64,000 nt of DNA from Euonymus europaeus. Taxonomy: Eukaryota > Streptophyta > Magnoliopsida > Celastrales > Celastraceae. The notes under the pieces are model-generated. The model worked only from the letters and a program-made list of their open reading frames with translations, made no database searches and was not told the origin of the DNA. The stretch lies in assembly GCA_963580455.1 (NCBI GenBank), contig OY756965.1, positions 3,422,501 to 3,486,500 of the forward strand, given 5' to 3'. This document shows positions 1 to 12,952 of this stretch, piece by piece. The position numbers were made by a program, and so were the translations under genes. The stretch's first letter is position 1, and every line of letters starts with the position of its first letter.

Positions 1-1115
1 TAAAGTGTTGGAAATGTTCATAAGGATTGGAAGAGGTTTGCGAACTCCTCTGAACCCACCTTTCTTATATAATTTTTATCAAACAGAGGTTAGGAGGAGT
101 GCGTTATGAATTCCCAACCTTCAATTTGTAAGATGCCAAGCGATGCCTAGAGGGTGAACAAGAGTAGTCAGGAAACCACCAAACGATGTCGTATGATATG
201 CATAGTTGTTTTACGGCCATTATTATTGGACTTCCGGTATCTGCTTTCCGTTTGACCGGGGCACACTATGACAGATTGAAAGGAAACTTCTTACACAGAC
301 GGTAATAGGAGGGACCAGGAAAGGAGGCAAGGATTGACTCGTAGGCCGTAGCAGTCGAGGAAGGATAATCACGAGAAAGAAAATATAGAATTTCAAATAG
401 TTTACCAGTCAACAATCAACAACCACGAGAATAACAAGAATCAGAGCTTGAATTCCTTTTGGTATGTACTTTGCAACTGAAAACAATCCCTTGATTTTCT
501 TTTTTGGTATTTCCCAATCTGGGTTTTATCACCTCTTTGTTTGGAACCGCTGTTTGCTTGTCTGTGTTTTGATTTTCGTGCTTCGTTTTTCTAATTAGAT
601 GTGTTCTCTGATCGTTCTCTCACTCAGGGTAGTGGATATATAGGGGAATGTGATGATACACTGGGTTTTCTTATATTTTTGTCAAGCCAAAAGAGATGGA
701 GGAAAAGGGGATTTCTCTATTTGAGGTGGGAATTTCAAATCTGTTGCTGATCTTATATTAATCGTGGTTTTAGGTTTGTGTGTCTCTGAAATCCTGTTCA
801 AAGCTTAAATTTTTGTGACGTTTCAGAAGCTAATCAGACTGCATACGAGTTACTGGTTTGGGTTATTGAGATTTGGAAGAATCAGGATTTGGTGCTCAAC
901 TGTGTTTACTGTTTAGTTTGGATTTTCTGGAGGAGAATTTGGGTTTTGGGGTCCCCTTTATTTGCTTTTTAGATACGCACGTGAATAAGCTATTTGGATG
1001 GGCTATAGTTACAGTTTTTGATCTGGATTAGTTGTGTCTGGAAGAATTGGGAATTGATATAGAGTAGCGTTGAGTCTTTCTTTAGGGGGTGGCATTTGGT
1101 TTGTTCTTGTAAATT
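1..1115 (+). other. Upstream region and probable 5' leader of the first PP2A B' gene
   Basis: No protein-coding gene is visible here. From about 460 the sequence looks like a plant 5' leader: T-rich, with a possible splice donor near 471 (G followed by GTATGT) and the B56 start codon at 1116. The second B56 gene has a comparable leader with a likely leader intron, so a 5'UTR intron is plausible here as well. I could not fix the acceptor or the transcription start. Confidence 0.35.
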
Positions 1116-4100
1116 ATGTTAAAGCAGATACTCAGCAAACTACCTCGAAAGTTGTCGAAAACTGCAGAAAATCGAGAACATGGAGGACACCATGCTATTA
1201 ATTCTAATGCTTCCACTGGTTCAAGAAACAGTGATCTAGGAACAACCAAGGCTGGGAATTCGACCATAACTTCTCTTCCTTCTTCTAACTCGGTTTCAGA
1301 TTTGGGACAGAATCATATTGACAAGGTACAGCGAGGTGCAAATTTGAATCAAAATGGAAATTCAGGATTTTCTCCTTATGAAGCATTGCCTGGACTCAGG
1401 GAAGTCTCAAACTCAGAGAAGCAGAACTTATATATAAAGAAGCTGCATCTGTGTAATTTTGTATTCGACTTCACTGAACCAACAAATAATCTGAAGGAAA
1501 AGGATATCAAGCGACAGACATTGCTAGAGCTAGTGGATTATGTTACTTCTGCAAATGGTAAATTTTCGGAAACTGTCATGCAAGATTCTATTAAAATGGT
1601 ATCTGCAAACTTGTTTAGGGCGTTCACTCCGCAGCCACGTGAGAACAAGGTCATAGATGGGTTTGATATGGAAGAGGAGGAGCCCTCGATGGATCCTGCA
1701 TGGCCACACTTACAAATTGTTTACGAGTTCTTACTAAGGTTTGTGGCTTCACCTGAGATAGATGCAAAATTTGCGAAAAGATACATTGATCAATTCTTTA
1801 TCCTGAAGTTGCTTGATTTGTTCGACTCTGACGATCCTAGAGAAAGAGAGTACCTGAAAACAATTCTTCACCGGATCTATGGTAAATTCATGGTACATCG
1901 TCCATTCATCAGAAAAGCCATCAACAACATCTTTTTTTTATTTATCTTTGAGACTGACAAGCATAATGGGATTGCTGAACTGCTAGAAATTCTGGGCAGT
2001 ATTATAAATGGATTTGCTTTGCCACTGAAAGAAGAACATAAAGTTTTTCTTGTTCGTGCACTTATCCCACTGCATAAACCTAGATGCTTGGCCATGTACC
2101 ATCAGCAGTTATCGTACTGCATCACACAGTTTATGGAGAAAGACTGCAAGCTTGCTGATACTGTTATCAGGGGTTTATTGAAGTACTGGCCTATCACTAA
2201 TAGTTCAAAGGAAGTGATGTTCCTGAATGAATTGGAGGAAGTTTTAGAAGCAACTCAGCAACCTGAATTTCAGCGCTGCATGGTGCCCCTCTTTGGACAG
2301 ATTGCAAGGTGTTTGAACAGTTCACACTTTCAGGTACTAAGTTACTATATTTATGTTTCTCCTTTCTTTTTGGTTTTTATTTTTTTTTAACTATCATAGA
2401 AAGTTGGGTGCACCATTTCCGGAGTGTTCATTAATAATTTTATGCAAATAGGATATGTTCTGCTATGTTTTAAGTTGTAGGTTATCATCTACAGTTCCCT
2501 GGAAATCTCGTTGATTACTGGTTTTTTACCCTCTTCTTTTGTTTATTATTTTTGGGACTGGGGCTTTTTTTGTTTCTTCTAAAGACTGTGGTTGAAGACA
2601 TGGAGTTGCAATGTTCCATTTAGTGTGCTTTGTGGCCTACTGGGGTTGTGGCAAGTCAATGTCCCTGTATTTCATAAGGGATTTGATATGACAGACATGT
2701 CCAACAGCATGGACGTTTTCTTTTCACTTTTTGCTCTCCTTGGCCTTTAGGATGTTTTGTGTTGGTGTTGAAGTTAGTTTATTTTGAGAGCCTACAGTGC
2801 TGCAGCTTGAGGAATTACATACGGGTTTTATATTGGAGGGTAGGTAATAGATTGAGAATTAGAGGATTAGTCATTAGATATGAGTGTAATAATTTACAGA
2901 ATAGATAATTCAATGTATGAAAATATTTTGAAGTATACGATTGGATACTGGTCGGTATTGTTGGAAAGAACAACAAACTCTTCTCTGAGAAAGAAATTAA
3001 GTTTTATGAGTGCATGGATGACTGGTACTCCATTACATAATTCCAGTTGTCAAGACAAAACAGCAATCTCTTTGAAATTCTTATCCTCGGTGTAAACTAT
3101 TTTTTTTTTTTTTAATTTTCTTTGTTGTATTCTCTATTTTTTCTTTTTCTTTTGGTTGTGCTGATTTAGAATAAAATTATCTTTTGCATTCAAGAAAAAC
3201 TGATGCAAGAGCAACCCAAGTGTGGTTGATTTGGAATCCCACATCGGGCAGGTGAATGGTTGCCAAGCAGTTTATAAGGATGGGCAGCCTTGCTCTTGTC
3301 AACCGGTTTTCTAGTGTGAGTTAGGCCTTCCTTTTAGGCTGGGCTTGGGCCTTCGCTGTGGCCAAGGGCCTGCATTGGCTTTGTATCATTGGGCTTGACT
3401 TTTGGGTCCGCATAAAAAACGTGTACAATTTGGCACTTTCCCAACTGCATGCCTTACATATGTGATGAGCACTGGCTTTTGAGTTTGTAGGAGGTTAAAA
3501 TTAGGCATACTCAGAAATTTGAAAGTCATTAGAGAATATCAAAATGGTTTGAGGCTTAAATCTTTCTGATATATCTTTACATCTTGTGCTAGGTATTTAT
3601 TTATGATTCCCTTGTATAAGAATTTGAGTTGGTCCTGTACTCCTGCTGATGTTTGATTTTGCTTAGGTTATCATTTTGATAACTATTTAGGCCAGTTTCG
3701 TGTTCCTGTCGCTTATTGAAAGCCATTTATAGAATCAGTTTAGAAACAAGTTTCTGAAGCAAAAACTTAATCCTGTTTCTATCTATTCAAAAGACCAAAT
3801 GGATGCGTGATGTTACAGTGTGACTTAGTTCAATAAAGTATTATTGCACTTTCGAAAATAGTGAATAGTTTGAAGTGTGTGTTTTTTCTTTCATATATTG
3901 TAAATTCCGTAAGCACAAGCTAGGTTTTAAAAGCAACCTCCTATGTGCTTTTAAAAGCACTTGAACAATAAGCCCAAGCACTTCAAGATAAGTTACAAAA
4001 ATTATCCAACCACTTTTTTTTTTGGAAAATAAGTACAAGCACCTCAAAATAAACAACAACAAAGTCTCTGTCAGTTAGCCAGGTCACTGACTCGAAAGCC

Positions 4101-4836
4101 GTTATATAAATCTGTGTTTTCATATGTGGAAAGGAATCCAAGCGTGATTTGTATTGGATTATAATATGATTAGGTTTATAGAACTTAAAAGGAGTTATTC
4201 TTGGTACGGGACATTTTAGAAACTTTGGCAATGTAACATGCTGTGATAGGCAGGATCATTCGATATTAATATGTTTTCTTTTCCCTCCATTGTGGATCTA
4301 TGTGTAGTTGACTGCACTAGAAGAAATAAACTTAACCTCCATGTGTGTATGTCTGTTGTGGCTGCGTGCTTTTTGCACCCTTTAAACTTAGGGTTTAGGT
4401 GATTGACAGTTCTGGTTGATGGGTCTCCTGGTTATTGTCCTTAATTACTAAATTGCTTTTACAACTTTTTTCGTACTAGGTGGCAGAGAGAGCTTTGTTT
4501 TTATGGAACAATGATCATATCGAGAGTCTGATCACACAAAACCGTACGGTCATATTGCCCATAATATTTCCTGCCTTGGAGAGAAATACCAGAAATCATT
4601 GGAATCAGGCTGTCCATAACTTGACTATGAATATCCGCAAGATTTTCCTTGATCTTGATCCGGAGTTCTTCAAGGAATGCTTGCGTAAGTTTGAAGAAGA
4701 TGAATCAAAGGCAGTTGAGATCAAAGCTAAACGTGAAGCTACATGGAACCGCTTAGAGAATCTTGCTGCTCAGAAAACTGTGAGTAACGCTGCAGTGCGT
4801 GTTTCTTGCAAAGAACCAAACACATCTTCAGGTTAG
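1116..4836 (+). CDS. PP2A regulatory subunit B' (B56 family), copy 1
   Basis: Regulatory B' (B56) subunit of the protein phosphatase 2A holoenzyme. It binds the scaffold A and catalytic C subunits and selects phosphoprotein substrates. Two exons, 1116-2333 and 4480-4836, are separated by a 2146-bp GT-AG intron and give 524 aa. The first 80 or so residues are a variable Ser/Asn-rich tail. After it comes the HEAT-like B56 core, with [14 protein letters not shown] blocks, the [15 protein letters not shown] block and [12 protein letters not shown]. The last two hold His-Arg, Tyr and Arg of the substrate-motif (LxxIxE) pocket known from human B56. LLEILGSII is also kept. Exon 2 starts at [14 protein letters not shown] and ends in a charged helix and a short Ser-rich tail. 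Oddity: an Arg that is conserved in the other copy and in animal B56 (IFFRFIFET) is Leu275 here. Length and intron position match copy 2 downstream, so this is a tandem duplicate. By overall sequence it resembles the plant B'theta/gamma/zeta group; the subgroup is uncertain. Confidence 0.93.
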
Positions 4837-6663
4837 CAAGAACAGGATACTATTGATGCCACTTTTTTTCTTTCCAATTAAGGTGGGATTTATGAAATAG
4901 AAACATTGTTCAGATGATGAACTGGTCATGGATTGTTCCTCACCTGCTTCAGAAGGAATCTAATACATGGTAGGGTTACTGGCTTGTCCTGAAGCCAAAT
5001 GAACATTTTCTAAATTTCTCTTGATGCAAGATCATTTGTTTTGAAAAAGTGATGAGTTTTTAAAGAACTTTTCATAGATGATAATCCGATTGGAGTTCCT
5101 ATTGTAAAATAAATATTTTTGTTATATTGTTTTTAATGCTCTTTTTTCATTCTTCATGTTCTGAGTTCCATATGATTGTTCATCTATCAACTGCATGCAA
5201 CAAATTGTGTTAAGGAATTGGCTGCTCTATTAGTTTTTAAACTGGAACCTCGCCGATAGGGTTGACATTGTTAAATGTTTTGAGTTGCTGATCTCTGTGC
5301 ATATCTTGGCTGGGTTTGCATTTTTCTTCACTAACACTATTGTCTCATGAGCATTCCAATCAGTTGCATCACCATATCACACTTTCCAGTTTCCACTATG
5401 AAGCAAACAGACTTTTTGGTCATATAGATATTTTGATAAAAGAGGATTGTGAAATAAAAGAAAATTGTGGTGCAATGCATTTGGTCTTGCATCAAGAGGA
5501 ATTTATTTGATATTTTCCTTGGTGGCATTATCAGTACATTATGTTTTATCACATCATCCTTGACCTGTTAATCCTTGACTTGTGACTTCATATTTTTCTT
5601 TGAAGTTGCTATGACTGCCTCTTTGAAATTATTGATTTTGGTCATGATCTTGAAGTATTGGTCTTTCATTCTTTCAACATTTCTACTCCCTTGATATTGA
5701 TAGTTCAACCTTCCTTTCTAGACCAGCAGAGCTTAGTCTTCCATATACCATATTCAACCTGAACATATATATATGTCGAAGTTGGATGCTATATGCAGGG
5801 AATTTCTCCTCGGTCTTAATTTACGGACTGAAATAGCCGATGGAGCCTCTAATAGTCTCTGTTAGAGGCTATTATATATATATATATATATATGTCGAAG
5901 TTGGATGCTATATGCAGGGAATTTATCCTCGGTCTTAATTTACGGACTGAAATAGCCGATGGATCTCACCAACGGCTTGCCTCTAATAGTCTCTGTTTTC
6001 TCAAAAGAAGGAAAACCCTTCTCTGTTTCTCTCATCTCAACTCACCTCCGTTTCTCTCATCTCACTCGAAGTGAAGTGGCGACGACACTGGAAGAGCTGA
6101 TTGGAAACATGCATTGTATCTAGAAGTCATAAGTATGCTCCACAACTCTGTATTCTAACTCCAGAAAATCCCAGAATTGCAAGTTTGCACTATTCACAAA
6201 ATATTAAATGCACCCTTATAAAACATGCTTGCAAATGAACAATCTCAATCCCTAAAACTATTTTTCACAATTTAAACAATCCAAAATCTTCTTGATTTCA
6301 AAGCTCAAGAAAAAAAGAGTGAATTGTATAATAATCTGCATTTGATTGTGTTGTATGACACTTGCCTCTACAAGCAATTGACACTTTAAATGAGTTTGTT
6401 GGGCCAAGTCATTCAGACAGAGTTCAGGCCACCATTATGTATATCACCATCTATCATAATCAATCTTAAAATAATTCCTTGATAAAATTTAACTGTAATT
6501 TAGATTTTTTAAAATTAAAAAGTTTTTTTTTATAAAAAAATAATTAATTTAGGTTGATATCATAACACACTCAGTGGCCACCCGCCACTATTAACTAAAA
6601 TTACTTCTATAATGGTGAGTTTCTCTTCATGTAATTAAACTAAAGACTTCCTTATTAATACAT
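4837..6663. other. Intergenic DNA between the two B56 genes (left part)
   Basis: The 3' end of B56 copy 1 and AT-rich spacer. No supported gene. Short open frames such as the one at 5892-6074 lie inside a locally duplicated stretch and have no recognisable domain. Confidence 0.6.
5765..5997. repeat. Two-copy tandem duplication, offset 119 bp
   Basis: The block at about 5765-5863 is repeated at about 5884-5997 with near identity: both begin with an AT run followed by ATGTCGAAGTTGG. Copy 2 carries about 15 bp (around 5964-5978) that copy 1 lacks. Between them is a (TA)n run, and an inverted repeat around 5843-5875 (AGCCTCTAA with TTAGAGGCT) could form a small hairpin. This is probably slippage or a small local duplication. 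Confidence 0.8.
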
Positions 6664-7494
6664 GGGACAAGTAACGAAATGGTCCCTGTACTTTCAAGAA
6701 AATGTCAGTTAGGCCTCTCTACTTTATTTCGGGTCAAATAGGCCCTCTTACTTTCAATTTTGAATCACGTTTGCCCCTATAACAATTTTCCGTTAAAAAT
6801 CGATGACGTGGCTATTAAATGCTGACATGGATTTTTTAAAAAGAAAATATATTTATTAAGTGTGACATGGAAATAATAGAATCAAACTTAATTAAAACAA
6901 AAAATTCTCAAAATCCCTAAAAAGTTAAAACCAAAAATCAAAACAAAAACAAGTAACATTTTATTCAAGACGCCGATGTCGGAAAGGCCACGTCAATCGA
7001 TTTCTCCAGTGGAGAAGACAAGACGCCAATGATGTCTAGTGACCTAAGGACCTCACGGATCGTCGCCTAAAGTCGCCGAATCGGAGGTCACTTAAAATCA
7101 ATTTCGAGGTGTGATTCGAGACAGATTTGAGCGACATGAATGGGTTTTTGTGACGATTAATGATCTAAAATTACTTGTGGAGGTTGTGAGCGTTAATTTG
7201 ATAGGTCAATGACTCGAAATGGATGTCGGACGATGGATGCAAGTGTCACCGGAGAAGATGGAGTTCACCGAAGAAGATGGAGTTTACTTTTTTATTATGT
7301 TATAATTTTTTTCCTTATAAAAAAATGACATGTAATTTGTTAACTGCCACGTCATCGATTCTGGATGGAAAATTGGCATAAGGACTAACGTGACCCATTA
7401 TTCAAAGTAGAAGGGCCTATTTGGTTCGAAATAAAGTAAAGGTGCTCAACTGGCCTTTTCTTAAAAGTACAAGGGTCATTTCGTTACTTGTCCC
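6664..7494. mobile_element. Non-autonomous Mutator-like element with 149-bp terminal inverted repeats
   Basis: An 831-bp element. Its left end 6664-6812 and right end 7346-7494 are imperfect inverted repeats of each other: both begin GGGACAAGTAACGAAATG when read inward, and both reach ATCGATGACGTGGC. Flanking it are 9-bp candidate target-site duplications, TTAATACAT (6655-6663) and TTACTACAT (7495-7503), with 8 of 9 bases equal. Long TIRs with a 9-bp duplication are the signature of Mutator-like elements. The interior (about 6813-7345) has no long open frame. It is locally GC-richer, around 6970-7280, with repeated GAAGATGGAG-type words, so captured host sequence is possible but not shown. 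Confidence 0.85.
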
Positions 7495-7497
7495 TTA

Positions 7498-7789
7498 CTA
7501 CATTCGTTTCACAATAACTGTCGTTTAAGATTTTTGCACAAGGATTAAGGAAGTTATTAAATAGCGCTAATATTAATAAAAAATAAATATATTTAACTAA
7601 AACCCTTATTAATTACTTTTAAAAATACGAAAAGTTAATTAATATGAGCACTTATTAAAATTTTAGTGAAAGACGAGAATAATGATAAATTTGAAAAAAA
7701 TATTAATTATGTTTTCAATTTATAAAACGACATATATTTTAAAACAAAAATACATTTCTAAAATGACAATTATTATAAAATGGAGGGAG
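7498..7789. mobile_element. Stowaway-like MITE
   Basis: A 292-bp AT-rich element flanked by TA on both sides. Its right end reads GGAGGGAG before TA, the typical Stowaway terminus. Reading inward from each end gives related sequence (ATAACTGTCGTTT on the left, the complement of AAATGACAATTAT on the right). It starts 3 bp after the Mutator-like element ends, and its first bases form part of that element's right-hand target-site duplication. Confidence 0.65.
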
Positions 7790-9104
7790 TAGCATCCATG
7801 GCATGTTATATTTACTTAACTCGGAAGACATTTTGGGAACTTTTTATGACCAAACCATCCTTTAAAAAGGGATTCCTAGACACAACAGTTTTGTTCACAT
7901 CTCTATTTTTTTCTTTCTTTCCGAAATTTGTTTGATAGAAATGTAAATTCGTTAAAGGACAAACTAAGCTCAAGAAAATGAACAAAAGGACACAAATGTT
8001 TTGGGGTTTTTAACTTTTCAAGTGTCACAAGACTACAGTTTGATAATAAAAAAGGACATCAAAGCTAGCTTCTTTGACTGATTCCAATCCTACGCTACGA
8101 ATCTGATTTGGCAAATCTGGCACAGTTTGTCTGTCTGATTAAGGTTTGTTGAAGCATACCAAATTAATGCCTACTGATTAGTGATGAGTTCCCACGTAGG
8201 ATAATAGAACAATATTTATTTGGCTTTATAGATTTTTTATTTTTGTTAATTAAATTAGTGAGCCAGTGTGACGAAATCAGACCCATAACATTCACAAATC
8301 ACAACCCATAAATGGAACCTCGAAGAAGATAGAAACTAGAAAGGTTGGAGAAAAGTAAAAGGAGCGAGAAAAAGAGGAACCCTTCTTCTTTCTGGGCCAA
8401 ACTAATCGAGAAAAGGAAAAGGAACTATTCTCCTCTGCTTCTATTTGAAGTCGCTGCCTCTGTAAGTATCATCACATATTCATTGATTCTCTTATTCATC
8501 TGGGTTCCCCTTGTTTCTAATTTATTTTGTTTACTTGTTTTGGGTTCTGATTTCAACTCTTTTTCCTTTTAATTTGGGTTACCGTAGTTTTTGGCTTGTA
8601 TGGTGTTGAAAAGAGCTTTTTTGGGTGTTTCTGATTAGACATATGCAGTTTGATTAAGCTGAGTTTACTGGTCGTTTGGTTCAAGGAAGTCAACTTGAAG
8701 AGTAAAGACGAGATATAGCTTCTGGATTTATTGCTGTGTTACTTTCTGTATCTGGGTTCTTGAATTTCGAGTTTGAGGGTATCTGCTTCGGTTCTTGTAG
8801 TTCTGAAGTTTGGAAAGAACTTTCCAGTGATTCAGATGATGTATCGAAACAAGAGGCCCTTCGTTGGTGCTTTGCTTGATGCTCCATGGATTTCCACGGT
8901 CTTTGATTTGGGAAAAGGATTATGTAACTCGGATTTCAAGTTATAGAATTTGTGGGGCTGATTATTCTTTGGTTTGAAATGAAATTTATGCATCTGACTG
9001 TTCTTTAAGTGTGATGTCAAGGTCCTTGTCCTTGGAGCAAATCTGATTTAAAGGATTCTCTGGACAAGGCAGGTTTGGAAGGAATTTTTTGATCACTCTA
9101 AGGT
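7790..9104 (+). other. Upstream region and 5' leader of B56 copy 2 with probable leader intron
   Basis: No coding gene. A purine-rich leader begins around 8330. A likely donor (GTAAGTATC) at 8462 and an acceptor (GGCAG) ending at 9072 would splice out a 611-bp 5'UTR intron, leaving the ATG 32 bases into the next exon. This is inferred from splice consensus only. Confidence 0.45.
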
Positions 9105-12100
9105 ATGATCAAGCAAATACTGGGTAGGCTTCCAAAGAAGCCTTCTAAGTCATCCGAGAACCGTGAATTTGTGGGTTCATCAGCACCAACTTCAAATGCG
9201 TCCATCAGTTCAAATAACAATGACCTTGCAAGTGATAAGCCAATAAACTCGAGGAATACATCAATCCAAGGTCTTGATCTTGGTACGATAGGCTACAGTC
9301 ATGGAAGTATGCTTACCCAATTTACAAGTCTAAAACTGAATGGCAATTCAGTTGATGCTTTGTATGAAGCATTGCCAGGATTCAGGGATGTTCCTAACTC
9401 TGAGAAGCAGAATCTATTTATTGGAAAATTAAGATTATGTTGTGTTTTATTTGACTTCGCTGACCCGACAAAAGACTTGAAAGAGAAGGAAATTAAGAGG
9501 CAGACGTTGCTTGAGCTTGTCGATTATGTTACTACTGCAAATGGGAAGTTCACAGAAACTGTTGTGCTAGAAGTAGTGAAGATGTTATCTGTGAACTTGT
9601 TTAGAACACTCGCTCTCCAACCTCATGAGAGCAAGCTTTCTGGAGCCTTTGATTTAGAAGAAGAGGAACCATCGATGGACCCTGCTTGGCCGCACTTGCA
9701 GATTGTGTATGAGTTCCTTCTGAGGTTTGTTTCTTCTCCTGAGATGGATGCTAAATTGACTAAGAGATTCATTGATCACTCTTTTGTTCTTAAATTGTTG
9801 GATCTCTTTGATTCTGAGGATCCCAGAGAGAGGGAATATCTGAAAACAATTCTACATCGCATCTATGGGAAGTTTATGGTGCATCGTCCATATATTAGGA
9901 AGGCAATAAACAACATCTTCTTTCGTTTCATTTTTGAAACGGAGAAGTTCAATGGAATTGCTGAGCTTTTGGAAGTCTTGGGCAGTGTAATCAGTGGATT
10001 TGCTACTCCATTGAAGGAAGAACACAAGTTGTTCCTTGTTCGGGTACTGATACCTCTTCAAAAGCCTAAATGCTTGCCAATGTACCATCAGCAATTATCA
10101 TACTGCATCACACAGTTCGTGGAGAAAGACTGCAAGCTTGCAGATACTATTATAAGGGGCTTGTTGAAGTATTGGCCAATCACCAATAGCTCTAAAGAAG
10201 TCCTATTTCTAAGTGAGCTCGAGGAAATCTTAGAAGCTACTCAACCAGCGGAATTTCAAAGATGTATGGTACCGCTGTTCGGTCAAATTGCTCGTTGCTT
10301 GAGCAGTTCCCACTTTCAGGTATGAGCTGTCAAACAAGTAATCTAAATCTATATTATGTTTTTATTGTCAATTGCAGATCTTGTCTTGAATTATGTAGCT
10401 TAGGTTAAATGTTCTACTTATATATTGTTGAATGCTCTACACCATCTTCATTGCTTTATGTTCTTTTTATTTTGGCTCTCTACCTGACTTCCTTTCTCGT
10501 GGTAAGTTTATATGCTTATTTTGCTCTAGTCTTTTAGTATCAAATAATATTAGTTAGTTTTCTGGCTCAATTAGTTTTTCTTCTATGATGAGCTTCTGGC
10601 ATTGTTTTTAGCCTTTGTCTCAATGGAATGAGGAGAAAGTAAATTCGCCAGGAGAAGATTATACACGTAAATTGATTCCTTATTTTTATCCCATGCCATG
10701 GCATAAATAGGCAGTTATGTTAGTTATCTCCTGAAATTCAGTCCCCCCACTCCCTGGAAATGTGTCTATCTGATACCCCCGTTACCTGTTCTGTTATATC
10801 TTCATTGTTTGGGATAAAGTCTTGATGATGACAATGATGATGATATCTTCATTAATGAAGAAATTGCAGGCCTGGGTGTTGGCTATGTGGTAGTATTTCT
10901 ATAATCTTGTCATGTTAATTACCAAATTAATTGATGATAGCGCAGAGCTTTGGTGGTTATGTTTTTAGCTGATGTTTATCAAGTAAATATACTTACGTGT
11001 GCATTTGGATGTTTGCAGTCCTATACCCGTTTGGCCAAGATTAAAAATTCTCTTATTGAGCATCCGTTATGTATGAGAGCACCATATTCATGCTCTGTGA
11101 GCATATAATTTTTAGTTATATCGATCGACTAGAAATACAGAATCGTAAAGGAAACACCATTACGCAGATTCCAAGATAGTCTGCGATAGCCCTTAGCCAA
11201 GTTATTAACATATATTTGGCACTCAAAGAATACTCTATGAAACACCTTTTAAGTCAGTGGAAGGAGCTCTAGTTATCGCCTTTTTGTTTATCAAGGGATT
11301 GATATTATTGGATTCTACCAGAGGGTTTTGATTTATCATCCCCAATCACCAGAAGTTTAATGATAAATATAGATATAAGTTCCTTGGAATAAATGCTTAG
11401 ATTACAAATGAAACTATTTACTTCAAAAAAATGATATTGCACTGGCAACTTTTCATTCTCTGTGGTTGGTTGATCACCAATGACAGGTTGCAGTGACACA
11501 GATTTATGATTGGATTTGTGGTTTAAGGTTATTGAAAAAATTGTGGGCAAGTGCATAGTATCTGTACAACTTGGCCTAACACGTGTGAGGCACTTTGGCC
11601 GTCAAGCCTCACAATTAAGAAGAATTGAGCCATTCACCATACCCAATTCGTAAATGTGGTATAGCGATGCTACCTTCGCAAATCCTAGACCTTCATTAGG
11701 GTCCAATCTAAGCCTGAGGTTGTTATCTGTTTTGGCCTATTATGCCTCAATGTTTTTCCATTACAATGCACCTACAATTGTTAATGTCTCCTTATATAGG
11801 ATTGACCTATTCACAACATACCCAATGTGGGTTTGGGGTTCAACATTATGTGTTAGAACAACTTCTCGTCATTTCGTAAGTAAAGGGATTACGCTAAGCA
11901 TTTTGGGAGGTGCAAAATTTGGGGATAAGATGAAGAAATTACGGAGAAGGCCCCAAAATCCCACAATGGATATGTGTGGAATTAGTTCATGATATATATA
12001 TGGAAGGGCATGACCTTATCATTGTGAGATGCCTTTTGAGGGAATAATCGTGAGATTTGATGGCCAAAGCAGACAACTCCTCACACAAATGTTGGGTTGG

Positions 12101-12952
12101 GTTGGGTTGTTAGTAGCATTTTCGAAACTTTAATACCAGGCTGCTGTGCCTCATAGTTATGGTTGGGTTTATATGATGGACCCATTTCCCCAAACAAGAA
12201 AAATGAGGAAAAAGTACGAGTGAGGAAACAACAAAGGAAAGACGAGCCTATTGGTCAATATAAAACCTTAATTTCTAAGCCTTTATTATTAGAAATAAGC
12301 ATATAGAAAATATTTCAATGGTGGTCCTCCCATGGGATTCAACATTTATTGCTGCGATTTATTGACTTTATTTATATTTATTTTTGGAAACGTTGTGGGT
12401 GCTCGTCTGGTTTGTACTAATATGTAGTAACCCGGCTGGAAATTTTTGTTTGGGTAACTCCATTATGGGTGGCTTTCTCCTACAGTAGGTATGAAATATT
12501 ACATGGGAAAACAACTAGTTCTTATATTCAACTTTCTAGCCATTGTTATATCCTTATTTCACACATTGCTTTTACACCTCACGCCATGTCAGTTGTCCAT
12601 GCTATGCTTTATGTGATAAAAATTTAACCGACCGTTGCTTATACAGGTGGCAGAGAGGGCTTTGTACCTGTGGAACAATGATCACATTGAGAACTTGATC
12701 AGACAAAACCGCAAAGTTATACTGCCGATTATCTTCTCGGCAGTGGAAAAAAATGGTCGTCACCACTGGAATCAAGTGGTCCAGAACTTGACAATTAATG
12801 TCCGTAAGATCTTCTTGGATGTTGATCCTGAGCTGTTTGAGGAATGCTTGCACCGGTTCCAAGAGGATGAACAAAAAGAGGAGGAGATCAAAGCAAAGAA
12901 TGCTGCCACGTGGAAGCGCTTAGAGGAGATTGCTGCAACAAAAAACCACTAG
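9105..12952 (+). CDS. PP2A regulatory subunit B' (B56 family), copy 2
   Basis: B56-type PP2A regulatory subunit of 506 aa. Exon 1 is 9105-10319 and exon 2 is 12647-12952, with a 2.3-kb intron at the same codon boundary as in copy 1 (SSHFQ/VAERAL). The start [21 protein letters not shown] is the classic opening of plant B'theta/gamma-like proteins. The core keeps [27 protein letters not shown] and WNNDHI. The conserved Arg that is Leu275 in copy 1 is present here as Arg274. Two substrate-pocket positions that are Ile in copy 1 and in animal B56 are Val here (V291 and V295, in LLEVLGSVI), a conservative change in the LxxIxE-binding groove. The C-terminus lacks the extra Ser-rich tail of copy 1. 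The product should join the PP2A A/C dimer in cytosol or nucleus. I see nothing broken. Confidence 0.94.

Noticed and set aside
3225..3440. Stretch starting GGAATCCCACATCGGGC in B56 copy 1 intron, recalling TRIM or LTR text (similar words at 21640)
   Set aside because: No terminal TG/CA, no target duplication and no second copy, so no element can be bounded.
11305..11992. Open frames within the intron of B56 copy 2
   Set aside because: No domain, and the intron is spliced out between two well-supported exons. Possibly old repeat DNA.
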